DNA from: Eudorina sp. 2006-703-Eu-15
Taxonomy: Eukaryota > Chlorophyta > Chlorophyceae > Chlamydomonadales > Volvocaceae
NCBI GenBank assembly: GCA_003117195.1
Contig: BDSI01000080.1
Span: 1 to 64,000 of the forward strand
Length of the DNA: 64,000 bases
Direction of reading: 5' to 3'
Part shown: positions 48,580 through 62,028 of the stretch, one piece after another
How the letters are laid out: the number at the start of each line of letters is the position of its first letter
Numbering within the stretch: the stretch's first letter is position 1
Translations under genes and position numbers: made by a program
Notes under the pieces: model-generated
The model's database searches: none
What the model was told of the DNA's origin: nothing
What the model saw: only the letters and a program-made list of their open reading frames with translations

Positions 48580-49451
48580 GTGATAACAGAGAATGGGCGT
48601 GTACACGGCTATGCGCCTGAACTTCTACCGTTGGATGGTTGTAGTGGCCTTCGGGAATATGTTGTGTGCTGTCGGTGTAAAACAGGTAAAGACTCGGTAT
48701 GATTTCAGCCGTACGACTTGCAACCATATTTCACGCAACCTCTCCCCAAACCAAGGCTGGCAAATTGCTTTCCACACATCGTGCTTCTTGCATTAGTGAC
48801 ATGCAACAAGTGACCTGACAAGACGAGGTGCTAGCAAGACCTAAAATTAACCAAGACAGCGGTGGTGTTGGGGATTTGGGTTACTAAATATCTTCGTGCC
48901 ATCGCTTTTAGGAAATGATATGTCGGAGCTCTTTGCTTGTAACATCGCAAAAGGCAAAGTTATGTCAACAACGAATCCGGTTTGCACAGGGCTTGAGAAC
49001 GACCAATACAAAGCTTATCACCGTTTTCATATTGGGCAGCATGTTGCTGCAAGCCGATCCCGGAAATCAAAAAGCTGTTTGGGAGTTTGACTCCGTCACA
49101 TTTTCTTCGACCAGTGGCGATGGAGGTGACAGCTCGGCACGATCAAAGGTTCAGCCAATCTCTTGAAGTCAAATGAGCATCCTGCATTGACTCCGCGAAC
49201 AAGGGGTGAAGTGGAGCAAGGGGCTTACGCCGTACTTTATCCGGTTGAGAGCCTTACCAAGGTCTCGGAACACTCGGCGCCACTGAGCTTCTGCAGTTCG
49301 CTGTGGTGTTTTGCAACTGTATCACATTCATGCGCGGGCATTAAGCGTTCATTTCGTTTGAGTCGAGTGCTAACCATGCGCAGCAGCGAGCCAAGTTAGT
49401 TGTCGTAGGGCTGCAGATTATAACGCTTGGCCTTGCCAGCAGTGACGCAGT
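48580..49451. promoter_or_regulatory. divergent intergenic region between eIF5-mimic gene and MRL1
   Basis: 872 bp separate the two start codons. No open frame here is convincing. It probably holds both promoters, and possibly 5' UTR exons of MRL1, but I see no clear TATA box. Confidence 0.45.
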
Positions 49452-52400
49452 ATGGCACATTCAGCGGCTGCTGGTAGTTCTCTTCGTTGCCAAACGTGGG
49501 CTCGGGACCTCCACGCGCCGAGGTATGCTCCAATTGCCAATCGTTTATCTGGAGGTCAGAATATATGGACTAAGGACGGTTGCATCATTAGGCCGCACAT
49601 CATCGCAGCTGTGCAGCTAGCCACGTCACAAGCCAAGCAATTCTGCCCTGGGTTGGCGTATGCAGGTCTTGCGTTCTGCGCGTGTCAGCTCCTCGTCTAG
49701 AGCAGGTTGAGCCCAGCCCTTCAGATGAAGTTCCTGTCACTCGTGCTCGGTACTCTGCGGGAGCTTTCGCGCCGCCGGCGACGACTGTTCTAGCCAAGGA
49801 CACGTCGCGCTCGACCGTTGCATCTTTGCGGGGAGTACATCATAGCCCACAGGTGCTAGCTGAGGAGGATTCGCGGCAACGGAGGACGCCATTGACGGAC
49901 CAACAGCTCGAGGACTACTGCACGTCGGTTCTTGGCAGCAGCTCAAATGTCTGGAGCGCAGCAGAGAGGAACATTCCTGCTTCCACTAGTTACAGCGAAC
50001 TTTCTGTAGACGGACTTGTGGCCAAGCTTAAGCTCAGCAAGCATGGTGCCCTGGTCGCACTAAAGGAGTTGACGCGGAGAGTTGAGCTGGAAGCTGTAGT
50101 GCGCGGGTTACAGGAGCTAAGTAAGGCCGACCAGGAGGTAGTGATCCGAAGGTAGGCAAGTGTGGCGCGAGCACATGCCGGCATGCGCACTTGTCAAAAG
50201 CAACGTCGTGACGAGGGGCTCCTCTACGCAGGTGGATCTATCAGGACTTTCTCGACGCCGTGGCGACAGCCCAAAAGGCCAAACTGGCCTTGCAATTTGC
50301 AAAACTTGCCTTCCCGCATGTGAAGAAGCCGGTGGTCCTTGCCATGACGGTGCTGAAGACGTGCGCCAAGTGCAGGGACCTTGACGCCGGGATGGCGGTC
50401 ATTGAGCTTGCACGCAAGCATGCTGTGGCCGTCGACACACACATGCTCACCACATTGATCAAAGGTACGCGCGCACGCAGCGCCTTCCGTTTCCAGGTCT
50501 GCGCCTCGGTGCTTCATTGTGCTTGTTCGACGCCTCACTGTGGCTCCGCCCTGAAGCGGAACCTTACAAGCTCATCTTTAACGATTTCTCCTCCACCGCC
50601 GTCCGCTGTTCACCCGCCCCTTCCCTGTGCACTGCCGAACCCGGCCGCCGAACACCCGGCGGACACAGTCTGCAAAGCCGTGGGTAACGTGGACAAAGCG
50701 TACCGCGTGTACCTGGACATGCGGTCCGCGGGCCACCGCATCGACAGCCACGTGTACGGAGCACTGATCGCGACGTGTGCGGAAGCTATGAAACGCGACC
50801 TCACGGTCATGCACGAGCGCAAGGACCAGTATGTACTACTGGAGCGCGCTTTCCAGTACGTGGCAGACGCCGAGGCGGCTGGCGTGGCGCTGCAGGCGCC
50901 CGTATGGAACTCACTCATGGTGTGCGCGGGACGCAGTGGCGAGCTTAATCGCGCGTTCGAGGTGCTCACCATGATGCAGCAGCGTGGGATCCCGGCCTCC
51001 GCAACCACGTACGGCTCCCTCATTGAGTCGTGCGTGTGCGCGGGGCAGCCGGAGAAGGCGCTTCGGGTGTTTGAGGTGGCGACGCAGAAGGTACGCGGGA
51101 CGTTGCAGGGAGCAGGAAGGGCCCTCGTCGGGGTTGCTTGTAGGGGTCACGGCTTGGGTGCTGCTTCAAAGGGGATGGTGAAGGTCCTGTGGCTGGTGCA
51201 AAACTAATTTGAAGACACGGCATCCATTCCGGTAAGCGCAACGCCAGCATGCAGAGCACCGTCCTTATCGCCCGAAGAGCGGTTAGTGTGACGCAAGGGG
51301 AGTCATATGTCCACCGGGCGCTCTTTAATGCTTCTTTGCCTTATGAGACCTAATGGTTACCGTGGCAACTTATGCGAGCAAGGGTTACGCTGTAATGCCT
51401 GGTTGGTTGAGAGTCACCGTGCGGCGAGCGGTGGTATGTCACAACAAGGACTCCTGGGGGTTGAGGGAGTAGTGATTCAGCGCGGCGATCATAAGCGCTT
51501 GCCGCTGGCGTGGGTCGCCAGGGCGTCACGGGATCAGCATGGCTGGCGATAAACTCTGCCATGGCGATCCCGTGAACCAAAAACTTCTGCGAGCTGCCAG
51601 CGCAGAAGTTCCTGATTTGACGTAAACTGAGCCCTCCTGAACCTGCATCCTGTCTTTCCTTGAACAGGGTTTCCAGGGGGAGGTGCGGATCTACACGCAG
51701 GCGCTATCAGCGTGCATGTTGCCGCTGCCGCACGCTTGGGAGCGCGCGCAGGACATTTACGCCACGCTGCAGCGCGCGGCGGTGCGTCCGGATAAGAAGT
51801 TCTTTGCCTGTCTCATGGCGGTGGCAGGCCGCTGCGGCCGCCTGGACACGTCCTTCGAGCTGCTCACTGAGATGGCGGCTGAGGGCATCCTACCCTCGGC
51901 CACCACCGTCTCTGCCATCATTTACGCCTGCCTGGAGAGAGGCAACCTGGCCCTCGCGCGGCGAGTGTACGACTTGTGCGCGCGGCAGGGGGTCTACCCC
52001 GTGCTGTCTCAGTTCAACCGCATGATGGACGTGTACGCCAGCGATTTCAGGTGGGATGTTGTGTGGTGGGATGTTGTGTGCGGATGTGGGGTCATGACTG
52101 CGGGGTGCCAAGCGCACGTGGCATCGAGGGTGGGCGCACGTGATGCGCTGTTGACTCGTGCTCGCCTACAAGTGCTCTCTGCTATTTGGGTCTTCAATGC
52201 GCACTTGGGTTACATTCTGGGCGCCCTCGAATGCGGTCTGGGTGCAGGTTCGGAGAGGTGGTGAGCCTGCTGAGTGACATGGTGGCAGCGGGGCGCAGCC
52301 CCAACCTCAACACCTACCGCATCGTCATCAACGCCTGCACCTTCACTGACCAGGCGGGCCTGGCCTTCCAGGTGTTTGCGCTCATGCACGCGAACAAGGT

Positions 52401-55328
52401 CCCCATCCTGCAGCAGGGCGTCGCGCAGGCCATCTATTACATGCTCATCAAGGCGTGCCTGGGGCAGACGCGGTACCTCTGGGTGCCGACGGGCTACCCG
52501 CCGACGGGGCCCAGCATCGCCGCGCCAAGTGGGACGGCTCCCCTGGCGGCGGTTTCCAACGGCGCGCCTGGCACCGTGCCCCACCAGCACATGCGCGGCC
52601 TGCCGGCGGAGCGGCAGAAGGAGGCGGAGCGGGTGCTGGCGGCGCTGGGGGCGCACAAGCTGCGGCGCGGCGCGCATCAGTCCAATCCGTTCGATGGGCC
52701 GCCCGACACGATAGACTGGGCCAGCCACGCGCTGTCGGCGTTCCACCACATGCTCAGCCGAGGCTTTCGGCCGACGCTGGAGCTGCTGGATTGGTGGGTG
52801 CGGGCGAAAGCGAGGGGCTGCATAACAGGGTACTGCAGGCCTCTGTTGCCATGTCAGTCATTTGCCCCACAATGGGAGAAGGCCGCAGCTGCCGAGCACG
52901 TTGCTTCGCAGCAGTTCATGGCGTTTTCAGGGCAGGTATCAGTACCAAACGGCCGTGTTGACGCTTCCCAGGCATTTAAAAGGATGCGCTTGCTGCTCGT
53001 CTATGCTCGCTACTTTCCGCAGCCTGCTCAACTGCATGCGCGCGATGCTGATGCCGCCGGAGGAGCCCGGGAGCATGGAGGCCGCGAAGCAGTACGTGTC
53101 GCCGTTCGTGCCTCTGCGCTCCCGCAACGACGTGTTTGAGGTGGCATTCGAGCCCAGGTGCGTGTCAGGGTTGGCGGCATGTTCGGCATTACCCTCGCCG
53201 ACAATGTGACCCCCTGCCTCCCGGCCTCTTCATTCGTCGGAACCATTTTTGTTTCGGTCAAGGCCAGTTGTGCGTGTGGAGCTCCGTTTTAGTGCTCATG
53301 CTGTGTGCAGGGAGGGCAGGGGGCGTCAACGAAGGGGGCGATCTTGGCCCACGGATGTGACCGGTGCGCTTGTCACCGCAGGGCGTTCGCGGTGCTGGAC
53401 GAGGCCATTGCAAAGGGCTTGGTGCCGTCGTACGACCCGGAGGCGCCCATGGTGGTGGACATGCGCAACATGCCGCCGGTGGTGGCGGAGGTGTACGTGC
53501 TGCACGTGCTGCTGACGGTGGAGCGCCGGGCCCGGCGGCGACAGGCGGATGTCGCGGAACCGGCGGGGTCGGGCTCGTACCACCACTCCATCACGCTGCT
53601 GGTGCCGCCGTTCGATCCCGACCTGGTCAAGTGGCCGTCTTACACCGAGAGGCTTATGAACCGCTACACCGCCATGGTAGGCGGGCGTGTGTTGGATGGG
53701 GATGGAGATGAGGACTGGGGATTGAGCTGATATTCCAGGATACGGGGCATCGTCCCGGCGCACCGCGTCGCGGCGGCATGGAACGGCAGGGATTCGGCTG
53801 GCGAAATGAGTTGCCGATCTTCCTGCATGACGGGATGCAATGAAGGTCCATCACGTGTTCTCGTAATTTTTGTCTCCTCTTCTCCCTGTAGATGGAGCCC
53901 GAGGAGCGCGCCAGGCTGCGGCAGCGCAGCGAGTATCGCCGCGCGCGTGCCCGTCGGCGGCGGCGGCGGATCGCGGCGGAGAAGGCCGCGGCGGCAGCTG
54001 CTGAAGCGGCCGCCGCGGATGACGACGTCGACTCGGACTCGGACTCGAGCTTCGGGCCGCTGGGTGGCGTGGCCGGCAGCAGCTACGACGAGCTGGAGGC
54101 GGTCATGAGCAGCGTCGACGACGACGCAAACGGCGCATCCCACGACCCATGGCGCCGCGAGGATGAGGCGATGTTGGCCGGCTGGTCGACGGGCAGTGTG
54201 GGCGCCGCAGGCAGCGGCGCCGCCGACAGTGCGTCAGTCGACCAGGGGAGCCTCTACGTGGCGGATAGTAGCACGGGTCTGGCGGTGGCGGCCACGTTGC
54301 AGCGGATGAAGGTCTGGATGGACATGGACTACGTGAATGGCACCATCACTGTGTTTGCGGTGGAGGTGACGCGATGGCTGAAGCGGCGACGCCAGGCAGC
54401 GGAGGCGTCTGCGGCGGCGGCCGTCGCCGCGGGTGTTGGCGTGGGCACCATGGGCGCCGTGGGCAGCGGCGCCTCTGCCGGTGCGCGCGGTCGCGGCAAC
54501 GACATGGCCGCGACGTCCAACGGCGATGGCAACGGCGGGCTGTCGCCGGGTGCCGGCCTAGGCTCGCCGGCGGCGTCGCGCGGCGCTGTGGGTTCGGCAG
54601 CCCTGGGCGTGATGGCCGGTGGTCTGGCTGGGGCCCTGACCAGCGCCAGGATGATGGGGATCACGGGGCCTCGGAGTCGCGGTGCCGCCATGGAGCAACA
54701 GCAGCGCAATATCCGGCTGGGCATGCTGGGCGCCTCTGGGCCCTCCTCGTCTAGTGGACGCGGCTCCGGGGCCTCCTCGGCAGCCCCGCACAGCCACGCG
54801 GCGGGTGCGCCCGTGCCGTCTGCGGGGCCAGCGGATTCAACCGCCAATGCGACACCGGGGCAGACGCCGCAGCAGCCGGTGGGGCGGGGCCTCTTCAGTG
54901 GCAACAACAGCGGTGAGGCCGCGTCCTCCCGGTCGCGGTCACTGAGCTCAGGGCGAGCGGCGCCGAAGCCGCTGGCCGGCAGCGCGAAAGAGCAGCCCCG
55001 TCAGAAGCACGTCGAGAGTGCGGCGTCACACAGTCGGGGATCGGATGCCGCAACCAACGGGCACGTGACGAATGGCACCAACGGGTACGCGGCGCCGTTT
55101 GTCCACCACGGGGCTAACGGTCTAAACGGCAGGTCTAACGGCAATGGAGACGACCTGCAGCACCACGCTGCAGAACAGCAAGGGCTGCTGGTGGCGATGC
55201 CACAACAGCATGCGGAGGTGTCAGTTGGGCCTGGGCCCCCCGTGAAGCTGTCAGTGACGGAGGCCGCGGCGGTCATCGCGGCAGCCGCGGCACAGGTGAC
55301 AGCAGCGGGCGCTGGATCGAGCGCGTGA
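49452..55328 (+). CDS. MRL1: MRL1-like PPR protein (rbcL mRNA stability)
   Basis: Nine exons: 49452-49554, 49689-50151, 50232-50464, 50669-51090, 51668-52050, 52248-52793, 53023-53157, 53382-53676, 53892-55328, giving 1338 aa. The N-terminus (MAHSAAAGSSLRC) is rich in Ala/Ser/Arg like a chloroplast transit peptide. About eight to nine 35-residue PPR units run from about 200 to 620 (for example VWNSLMVCAGRSGELNRAFE, TYRIVINACTFTDQAGLAFQ). The C-terminal block, VVDMRNMPPVVAEVYVLHVL, LLVPPFDPDL, then LAVAATLQRM and EVTRWLKRR, matches the conserved MRL1 C-terminal domain as I remember it. MRL1 is nuclear-encoded, acts in the chloroplast and protects the 5' end of rbcL mRNA. Basic, acidic and Gly/Ala/Ser low-complexity insertions follow, making it longer than I expect. 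The join of exon 1 (GTCAGA donor) is the weakest; everything from 49689 is well supported. ATG has A at -3. Confidence 0.85.
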
Positions 55329-58300
55329 CTGACCAGCGCGGAGAGATTGCGCGGGGAGGAGAACAGCGGCCAAGAAGTTAGGCAGAGAAGTATGTGCTTA
55401 CAAGCGGTCGAAGGGCAGGTCACTGGTTGGAAGCGCGTGAGCGCAGGTTTGCCCCATGAGCTTTTGGTAAGGCTCACGGTTGCACGTGGTGTTGTGGTTT
55501 CCCCCGAGCTGAGCCATTTTGCCGCGGCGGCCGAGGCGGAAATGTTGGGAGAGAAGGGTCGAGAGGGTAACGTTGCCGGTGGTGGGCTGGCTCGTAGCGG
55601 TAGAAGACACGTAAGAAGTGAGCGGTCGCGCTCGCGGTGAACTGGGGTGGGGCGCGCGCGCGTGTCTTGTGCCGCATTGTGTTGGGTGCGGCGTGACTGT
55701 CGAGGCCTCACCTCGCGCTGCCTGGCTTGTGCATGGTGAGGGGAGATGTGCATGGGGAGGGGCTGGGGAAGGGGAAGATATACAACGGGTGGCTTGCGGG
55801 CGCGCAGCGGTCGGTGGTCCTCGACGCTGAGCGTGCATCCACCTTGACGGCACCGCCATGCGTGGCGTCTGCAGTCGTCACGTGAATGCCTCGGTGTGTT
55901 TCCAGGCGGGCCGTGGGCGGGGCAGGCCTTGATCGCTACGCATCTCGGTCCGCAGCCATTCCAGGGCCGCAAGCGGGGTCACAATTTGCTGTAGGGGGAG
56001 TGTACGGGTTTGGTAGAGCCGTTGGCCTGGCTGGTATTGCTGTGCTGGAGAGCGTGTGTGCGTGTGTCTGTGCGTGTCAATGAACAAAGGGTACAGGCAG
56101 GCGCCACCGAGCTACGGGTGGGCTGAAGGGAGACTGAGTGCCGATGGGGGCCCTGCTAGTCCCATCCAGAACAGAGACATACCGAGTGCTGGGTAGGCTG
56201 CGCGTGCCCGGTACCGGTGCTGAATAAGGGGGCTGGCTGTCAGGACTGGGCGCCATGCTGCCGTGCAGGTTGGGGTGCTGGACTGCTCGAGGCGGGGCCT
56301 TGATCAGCCGTGCCCTTCCACTGACTTTGCCCTGCTGCGCTTTTCTCGCCTTGGAGGTGAAGGGTGCGGGAGGGCGACGGGGTCGTGAAACGGATGGACG
56401 AAACGGTTTGCTGGGGCCCGGTGACATGGTTTGGGACCTGGGGCCGTCGGCTGTGGACACCTGGCTGGCTGGCGGGGGGCAGACACACACACTTCGCGGC
56501 GCCCGGGCCTCCCGCCGGTACCTATATGGGCCGCGAGAGCCAAGCAGGGCTCTCGCATGGCCGCGTGAAGGTGTGCCAGTTTTGTGCGTGTGGCGCGTGT
56601 GTGTCTTTGGGGGGGGAGAAGCTCCGCCTGACAACCGATGGCGGGCGCGCAGGTGCTCTGGCGGGTTCTTTGGAACAGCTCTACCTTCCAAAGAAATATC
56701 TCTGTCGCTGACAGGTTCGCGGTCCACCTCCCAAGAGTTTTGATGCAAACAGTTTTTGTGGTACTGGCGCGGGGATATGCAGGGCGCCCTAAAGGAGTAT
56801 ACACCCACAGTGCCCGCGAGCTGGCTTTTTTGGCTGTGCATTGATTGCGTGTTGGTGACGGTGCCGGAGGAAGTGGTTTTTAAAGCAACTGGCCAGGGTC
56901 AGCTTGGGTCCATGCGAGCCGGCCTATCGTTGCTTGGTGCTGCCAATCGGACCTATCTGGTCTGCTACGCGTTTGCTTGTCGTATTATGTGTGAGCTCCG
57001 TGCAGCGCTTTGTCTTGTGTGTCGCCTCAATCTAGGCAGGGACCGCATTCTGGCTGACGTGCAGGGCGAATCGTGACACGGTTCGCAGTGGGACGGGTGC
57101 GGCAAGTACACGGCTCTGTGCTCCATGCGACCGTTTTGTAGGTTTGGGTTGTATTGAGCCTATTCTGATGTGGGGTTGGATGTTCTCGCGGGGTGAGTTG
57201 CTGAGGCCAGATATGTGAGTTGCGAGGTTTGGGGAAAGGGATATCCTCCTCTGGTGTGTGCTGGCCAACCGGCGGGCAGACATAAGAACGGGTGCCTGTT
57301 TTACTCTGGCCGCGCGCGGGGTGAGGTTGCGAGTTCGCCGAGGTAGCCTGGGTCGTTGCCTGGGCTTTGTGCTGCTGACGTGGCTTTTGAGAGGAGGGGC
57401 TGGCGGGGGGGAAAGATCTCTTTCGACCGAATCGAGGGCGATGCGGGCCCGGAAGGCGTCCCAGAGAGAGGCCGCGCGGCTGCGGCCGTGTTCGAAGCCC
57501 TGGCCGAAAGGGCCGCGGAAGTGGTGGTCAATGGGGTGTGCATTGCCGGCTGGCCCTGCTCTCGCTCTATCTCTCTAGCGCACATAAACCCCTAGATGCA
57601 TCTCTCGAGAGTCAGCGATGTTGGTGTGGGCTATGCGGCGCATGGTGACCTGTCGAGTAGTGGCGCAGCTGATCGTTTGCGGTTTGGCGTTATGAAGTGC
57701 TCGCTGGTTGTTCGTGACGGCGGATAATAACTACCAGCTCCACTTGCTGCCCTGTATCGGTATTCGTGTACTGCTTCACAGATCCCTGAGTCCCGAAATC
57801 GTCGCGGATACTGTGACGAAATGTGGCCGCTCTTCTGGCTGGCGACGGCGGCGAGGCGGCATGGTTCAAGTACTGGCCGTGAAAGCAAGGGGCGTTGAAC
57901 GCCCCCATGTCTGCCCATTTGCGGACAGCGTCCTGCGCCCTGTCGGCGCACAGCCGGCGGAAAGTGGGCGGGACAACCCGTCTGCTCCTGCGTGCCGCAC
58001 CGGGACAGCCGCGCCTGGAGAACCGTACTGCCGACCACCCAACCTCCGGATTCCCAACTCAGTGCGCGTTCAGCGCACTGCTGCGGCCGTGCCGCTCTCG
58101 AGACCGGACGTGAGGTCACCGCCGCAGTCCCGAGGTCCGTCACATCCTCTTCATCCCGACTCCACGTGGTGGCGCTGCCTCGTACCGGATCCACGAGCCG
58201 GGGCCCCCACTGCTGCTCGAATGCTACATGCCCACCAGCCACCGTACTTCACCACCCTGACGTGGCAGGGCCGCGTGCCAGCACGCCCCATCGCACGCCG

Positions 58301-58397
58301 CAGCCGCGACAGTTGGCTGCATACCCGCGCACCGCACCGAGGCCTCAGCTCGCCCCTCCGCGCGGCCTCCATGTCCCCGCCTCATCGGATCGCGGGC
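55329..58397. other. intergenic, no gene supported
   Basis: Holds the 3' UTRs of the converging MRL1 and downstream minus-strand genes. Frames at 56076-56840, 57258-57595 and 57708-58898 lack splice support and recognisable motifs. I could not find a convincing TGTAA for MRL1 in the first kilobase. Confidence 0.5.
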
Positions 58398-61300
58398 TCA
58401 CGGCCCCAGGTTGGGCCCCTGCAGCAGGAACTGGTTGTTGACCAGCGGGTTGTTGAAGAGGTAGGCGCCCAGGGAGCTGGCCGCCAGACCTCGGGTGCTG
58501 AGGAACACCTCCCCCAGGTTGTTGTCGTAGCGGCTGCGGCGGTAGTTGAACAGTGCCTCGCCCAGGGAGCGGGCCTTGGCGGCCACACCGACCTGCACCG
58601 CGGGCCCCGGGCGCAGGCAGCAGCGGGCAGTGCTGTATGTACCACTGAACACGGAGCGGGTCGCGACTCACGAGCGCGGGCTGGCTCAACAGCGCAAGAA
58701 CCAGTTGCTGCAGACAGGCGATCGTGGCCCCCCACTGTGAGCGTGGAACAGCGGCTGTCTCCCATCTGGCGACACCGGTACGGTAAGACCGGTACGGTAA
58801 AAACCGGTATGGTATGTAGGCTGGCCCTTGCCGCACCTGGCCGCGGGAGCGTGCGGTGGCGGCGGTCGTCGCCACGGCGCTGGGGCCGAAGCGCGTGAAC
58901 GTGTAGGCGGTGTAGTAGTTGCGCTGGGCCTGGGGGTGGGGCAGGATGCCAGCAAGGAATGTCGATTCAGACCAGCGGGATCGTGACGTACGGTGCGGTA
59001 CGGTACGGCAATGAGCGCTAAAGATCAAGCGCGGGAGGGGGCGCGGGGCGGGGCGGTTGTTCGGGCTGCGACGGTGCCCCCCCCGCTCCCGCGTCGCCCT
59101 GCCTGATGGCACAAGCCCCGCCAGGGGCCGCGTTCGCTTCCCCTCTCACCTAAAGATCAGAGTGCTGAACGGGGAACACTGCCTGCCTGCCTGCCTGCCT
59201 GCCCGCCTGCCTGCCTGCCTGCCTGCCTGCCTGCCCGCCCGCCTGCCTTATGAAGGCAGCGGTGGACGCTTCGAAAGCTGTCTGTCCCTCTGTAGCGTTG
59301 TCGAGTGGCGATTCAGTACCGTAATTCAGCTAATGACGTGCCTGACCCCGGTATTGGTTCCGTTCCGTGTCGTACTCACATAGTAGTTGACCTGCAGGCC
59401 CCCGCGCGCCGCCCTGCCGGCGGCGGCCAGCAGCGGGTCCGCCTCCGCCAGGTAGAGCTCCCCCGCGTAGACGGAGATGGGGTAGGGCGTCTGCACTGTG
59501 GGGATCGCCGAGAAGATGATCCGACTGTTCAAGCTGCCGCTGCCGTTGCCACCGGAGCCACCATTCCCGTTACCGTTGCCGTTGCCATTTCCGTTGCTGT
59601 TGCCGTTCCCGTTCCCATTTCCGTTGCCATTTCCGTTGCCGTTACCATTGCCATTTCCGTTGCCGTTGCCATTTCCGTTGCCGTTACCGTTATCGTTTCC
59701 TTTTCGTTTGCTGTTGCCCTTGCCGTCTGCGCCACCTCCCAAGTCCGTGCTGCCAGTCCTGAGGCCGCCGATGCCGCCACCGCTCCTTCGCCGACTGGAA
59801 TTCCCCCTGGGTAGGTCCCCCTCGCTCACAGCACTGGAGCGTTGCCCCGTGTCCGACAGCGGCAGCGGCTGCAGTGCTGATGACGGCGGTGGCGACATGA
59901 GCCAGGGACGGGGCGTGTAATAGTCCCCCAGAACAACCGCGGCGCGAAGTGCATCCAGCTGACCCGCGGGTCCATACACAGCCTCCGGCGTGCCTTCTAC
60001 GGCCGTGCCGAAATCGTTTGTGTAGTCATCGTCGTATAGTGGCTGCATGAGCTGCGCCAGCGGCGGCGCGTGGGCCGCCAGGCAAAGCCCCGGCAGGGGG
60101 CCCCCGCCAGGGCCGCCGCACTCAATGGGCGCCATGCCCGTCCGGTACAACGGGTCGAAGAGCACGTTATCGATCAGGTCTTCGTCCGGTACGACATAGT
60201 CCATGTCATACAGGTGCTCGTCCAGGTTGTGCGCGGGCAGCTCAATACCCTCCGTGCCGGGGCAGCCGCCTGTGTGTGCGCAATCGCCGCCATCGCTACC
60301 GCCGCCGCCGCCGCCGCCGCCAGCGGGGGCCGCCAGCGGAGCTGGCGAGGGTTGGGGGCGCCTGAGGATTAAGGCCCCCTCCGCTGCTCCGCCGCCTCCG
60401 CTGTTCCCGCCTCCGCCGACGTGACCTCCGGCAGCCGCCTCGCGTGCCTGTGCCGCCCACTCCCGCGGGGGCGAGGCGCTGCGAGCATCCCACCGCGCCA
60501 GCGGTGTCGCATCGTTGGGTGACGCGGCCGCCGATGCGGACCCTGCAGCCGCCGCCGCCGCCGCTTCTGCCGGCTCAAACGCCGCGGCCCCAGTCGTCCG
60601 AGTCCATAGCTGTGGACCCGTCTCCAAGGCGCCGGGACCGGAAGTGCCCGGCCCGGCCGTCGTCATCTTCGAGGCCGCTCTCGATTCCGTCTGCGCCAGG
60701 GCACCTGTCCCTTGGGGCCCTTGCGCCACGGAGCTGCTTAAGTGGGTCGCTTGCACCGTCGGGACCGTCCCATGGGTCGCTTGCATCCCGGCGGAGGACC
60801 CATTGAGCTCCTCCCCGGGCAGTCCGCCCCGCGTGACGCGGGTGCTGCGGTTGGTCAGAGTGAGGCCGTCGCTGCTCACACTGCTCACCGAGTTGGTGTA
60901 GACCACCGTCGGCGGGCCGCCGCCGCCGCCGCCGCCGTCGGCGGCTGACTGGTCATCGCCGCCGCCGCCGCCGCGCTGTCGGTTCAGGGACTGCGCGAAC
61001 CAGCCGTCACGTGCACTGGGGACCGCAGTCCCGTCGGCAACGGCCGTTACAATCTCGTTACTGGTTTCGGAGGCGGTGCGCAGACCGGTGGTGGAGGGGT
61101 CCGGGACGGCAGGCCGGGAGCGTCGGTCCAGCCCCGCGGTACTGCTGGATGTGGACGTCATGTCCTTGGGCGAGAAGCCGTACAGATCGGCCAAGCCGGC
61201 GAGCTCATCCAGCGGCGAGGCCTGCAGCGCGCGCCGCGTCGTTACGGTCAAGCAGTCGGGTGCTGGGTCGACATCGCCGCTACCGCCCTCATTTTCCGTA

Positions 61301-62028
61301 CCAATGTTCGGGTGCCCGCAGATCCGCAGCGGCTGTGGCTGTGGCTGTGGATGTGGATGTGGATGTGGATGTGGATGTGGCTGGTCAATGGCTACCCGCT
61401 CGGGCTTCTGTTTGGTCGGCTGGGCCGTTTGGTCCGGACCCCACACCAGGACCGAGATTGCGTCCAGCAGCTCCTCGGGGAGCACCGGAAGGGACTCAGC
61501 TCTGGAAGCGCCGATATGAGGCACTTGCGGAGGGTGGCTGTCCTGGCCGGCAACGCCGTCGTGGGAGGCCTGCTCTGGGCCAGGCGCGCCGGCCGCGAAG
61601 GGCCGCGCCCGCGGCGCCGCCAGCAGCAGCTGTACCGCCGGCAGTAGCAACAGCAGCAGCAACGGGTGTGGAAGGGGAAGCCGGGTCGGTCGGAGCAGCA
61701 CACAAAGCGGCACGTGGCTGCATCGGAGGGCAGGGGGGCTGCGCGGGTGGCGGAGGCGGAGGCGGGCGCGTGCCGGCGCCGCCGCCGCCGCCGCGGCGGC
61801 GGTCCCTGTGGCGAGGCGGGACACGACCGACCCGGCCGCTCCCGACGATGACGCCGCGACGGATGGCGGGGCGGTGACGGCGGACAACGTGTGTGTTTCG
61901 TGGAAGCTTCTGCGGTCCGTTGCGGGTCCCGCTCCCCCCGGGGTGGAGGTAGACCGATGGGTCGGGGACGCCGGCGTGGGGTGGTCAGCTGTGGAGGACG
62001 GGGCCCGCGGTCTTGACGCCGCCACCAT
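58398..62028 (-). CDS. large low-complexity protein with Asn-Gly repeat and conserved-looking C-terminus; unrecognised
   Basis: Four exons joined in phase 0: 62028-59380, 58929-58837, 58707-58672, 58592-58398, giving 990 aa. Features in order: an Ala/Pro/Ser-rich start; a Leu-rich hydrophobic segment at about 121-138 (HPLLLLLLLPAVQLLLA), possibly a membrane anchor; VLPEELLDAISVLVWG near 185-200; His-Pro and Gln-Pro repeats; Gly/Ser/Ala insertions; an acidic Tyr-rich segment (EHLYDMDYVVPDEDLIDNV) that looks folded; and then a long Asn-Gly tract. The last 170 residues look globular (YPISVYAGELYLAEADPLLA; NYYTAYTFTRFG; YDNNLGEVFLSTRG). The 36-nt exon reads QLVLALLSQPAL between good splice sites. 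ATG 62028 is the first in frame, with an upstream stop before 62103. The start could be elsewhere. I do not recognise the family. Confidence 0.58.
59183..59246. repeat. (GCCT)n tetranucleotide repeat
   Basis: About sixteen near-perfect CTGC/GCCT units with a few T-to-C changes, in the first intron of the large minus-strand gene just outside its long exon. Confidence 0.9.
59560..59700 (-). repeat. hexanucleotide coding repeat (Asn-Gly)n
   Basis: Tandem six-base units (plus strand ccgttg, ccattt, ccgttc) read GGNAAC on the coding strand and give about 23 Asn-Gly dipeptides with rare Ser or Asp substitutions. Synonymous third-base variation among units argues that the peptide repeat itself is maintained. 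Confidence 0.9.
61332..61380 (-). repeat. six-base coding repeat (Gln-Pro)n/(His-Pro)n
   Basis: Plus-strand tgtggc and tgtgga units encode alternating His-Pro then Gln-Pro dipeptides in the large minus-strand protein. Confidence 0.9.

Noticed and set aside
49163..49399. Extra N-terminal exon of MRL1 or a small separate gene
   Set aside because: The frame has no transit-peptide character and no donor that joins in phase to 49689. The ATG at 49452 gives a better start.
57708..58898. 396-codon plus-strand frame
   Set aside because: Its second half is antisense to well-supported exons of the minus-strand gene (58398-58929), and its own peptide has no recognisable features.
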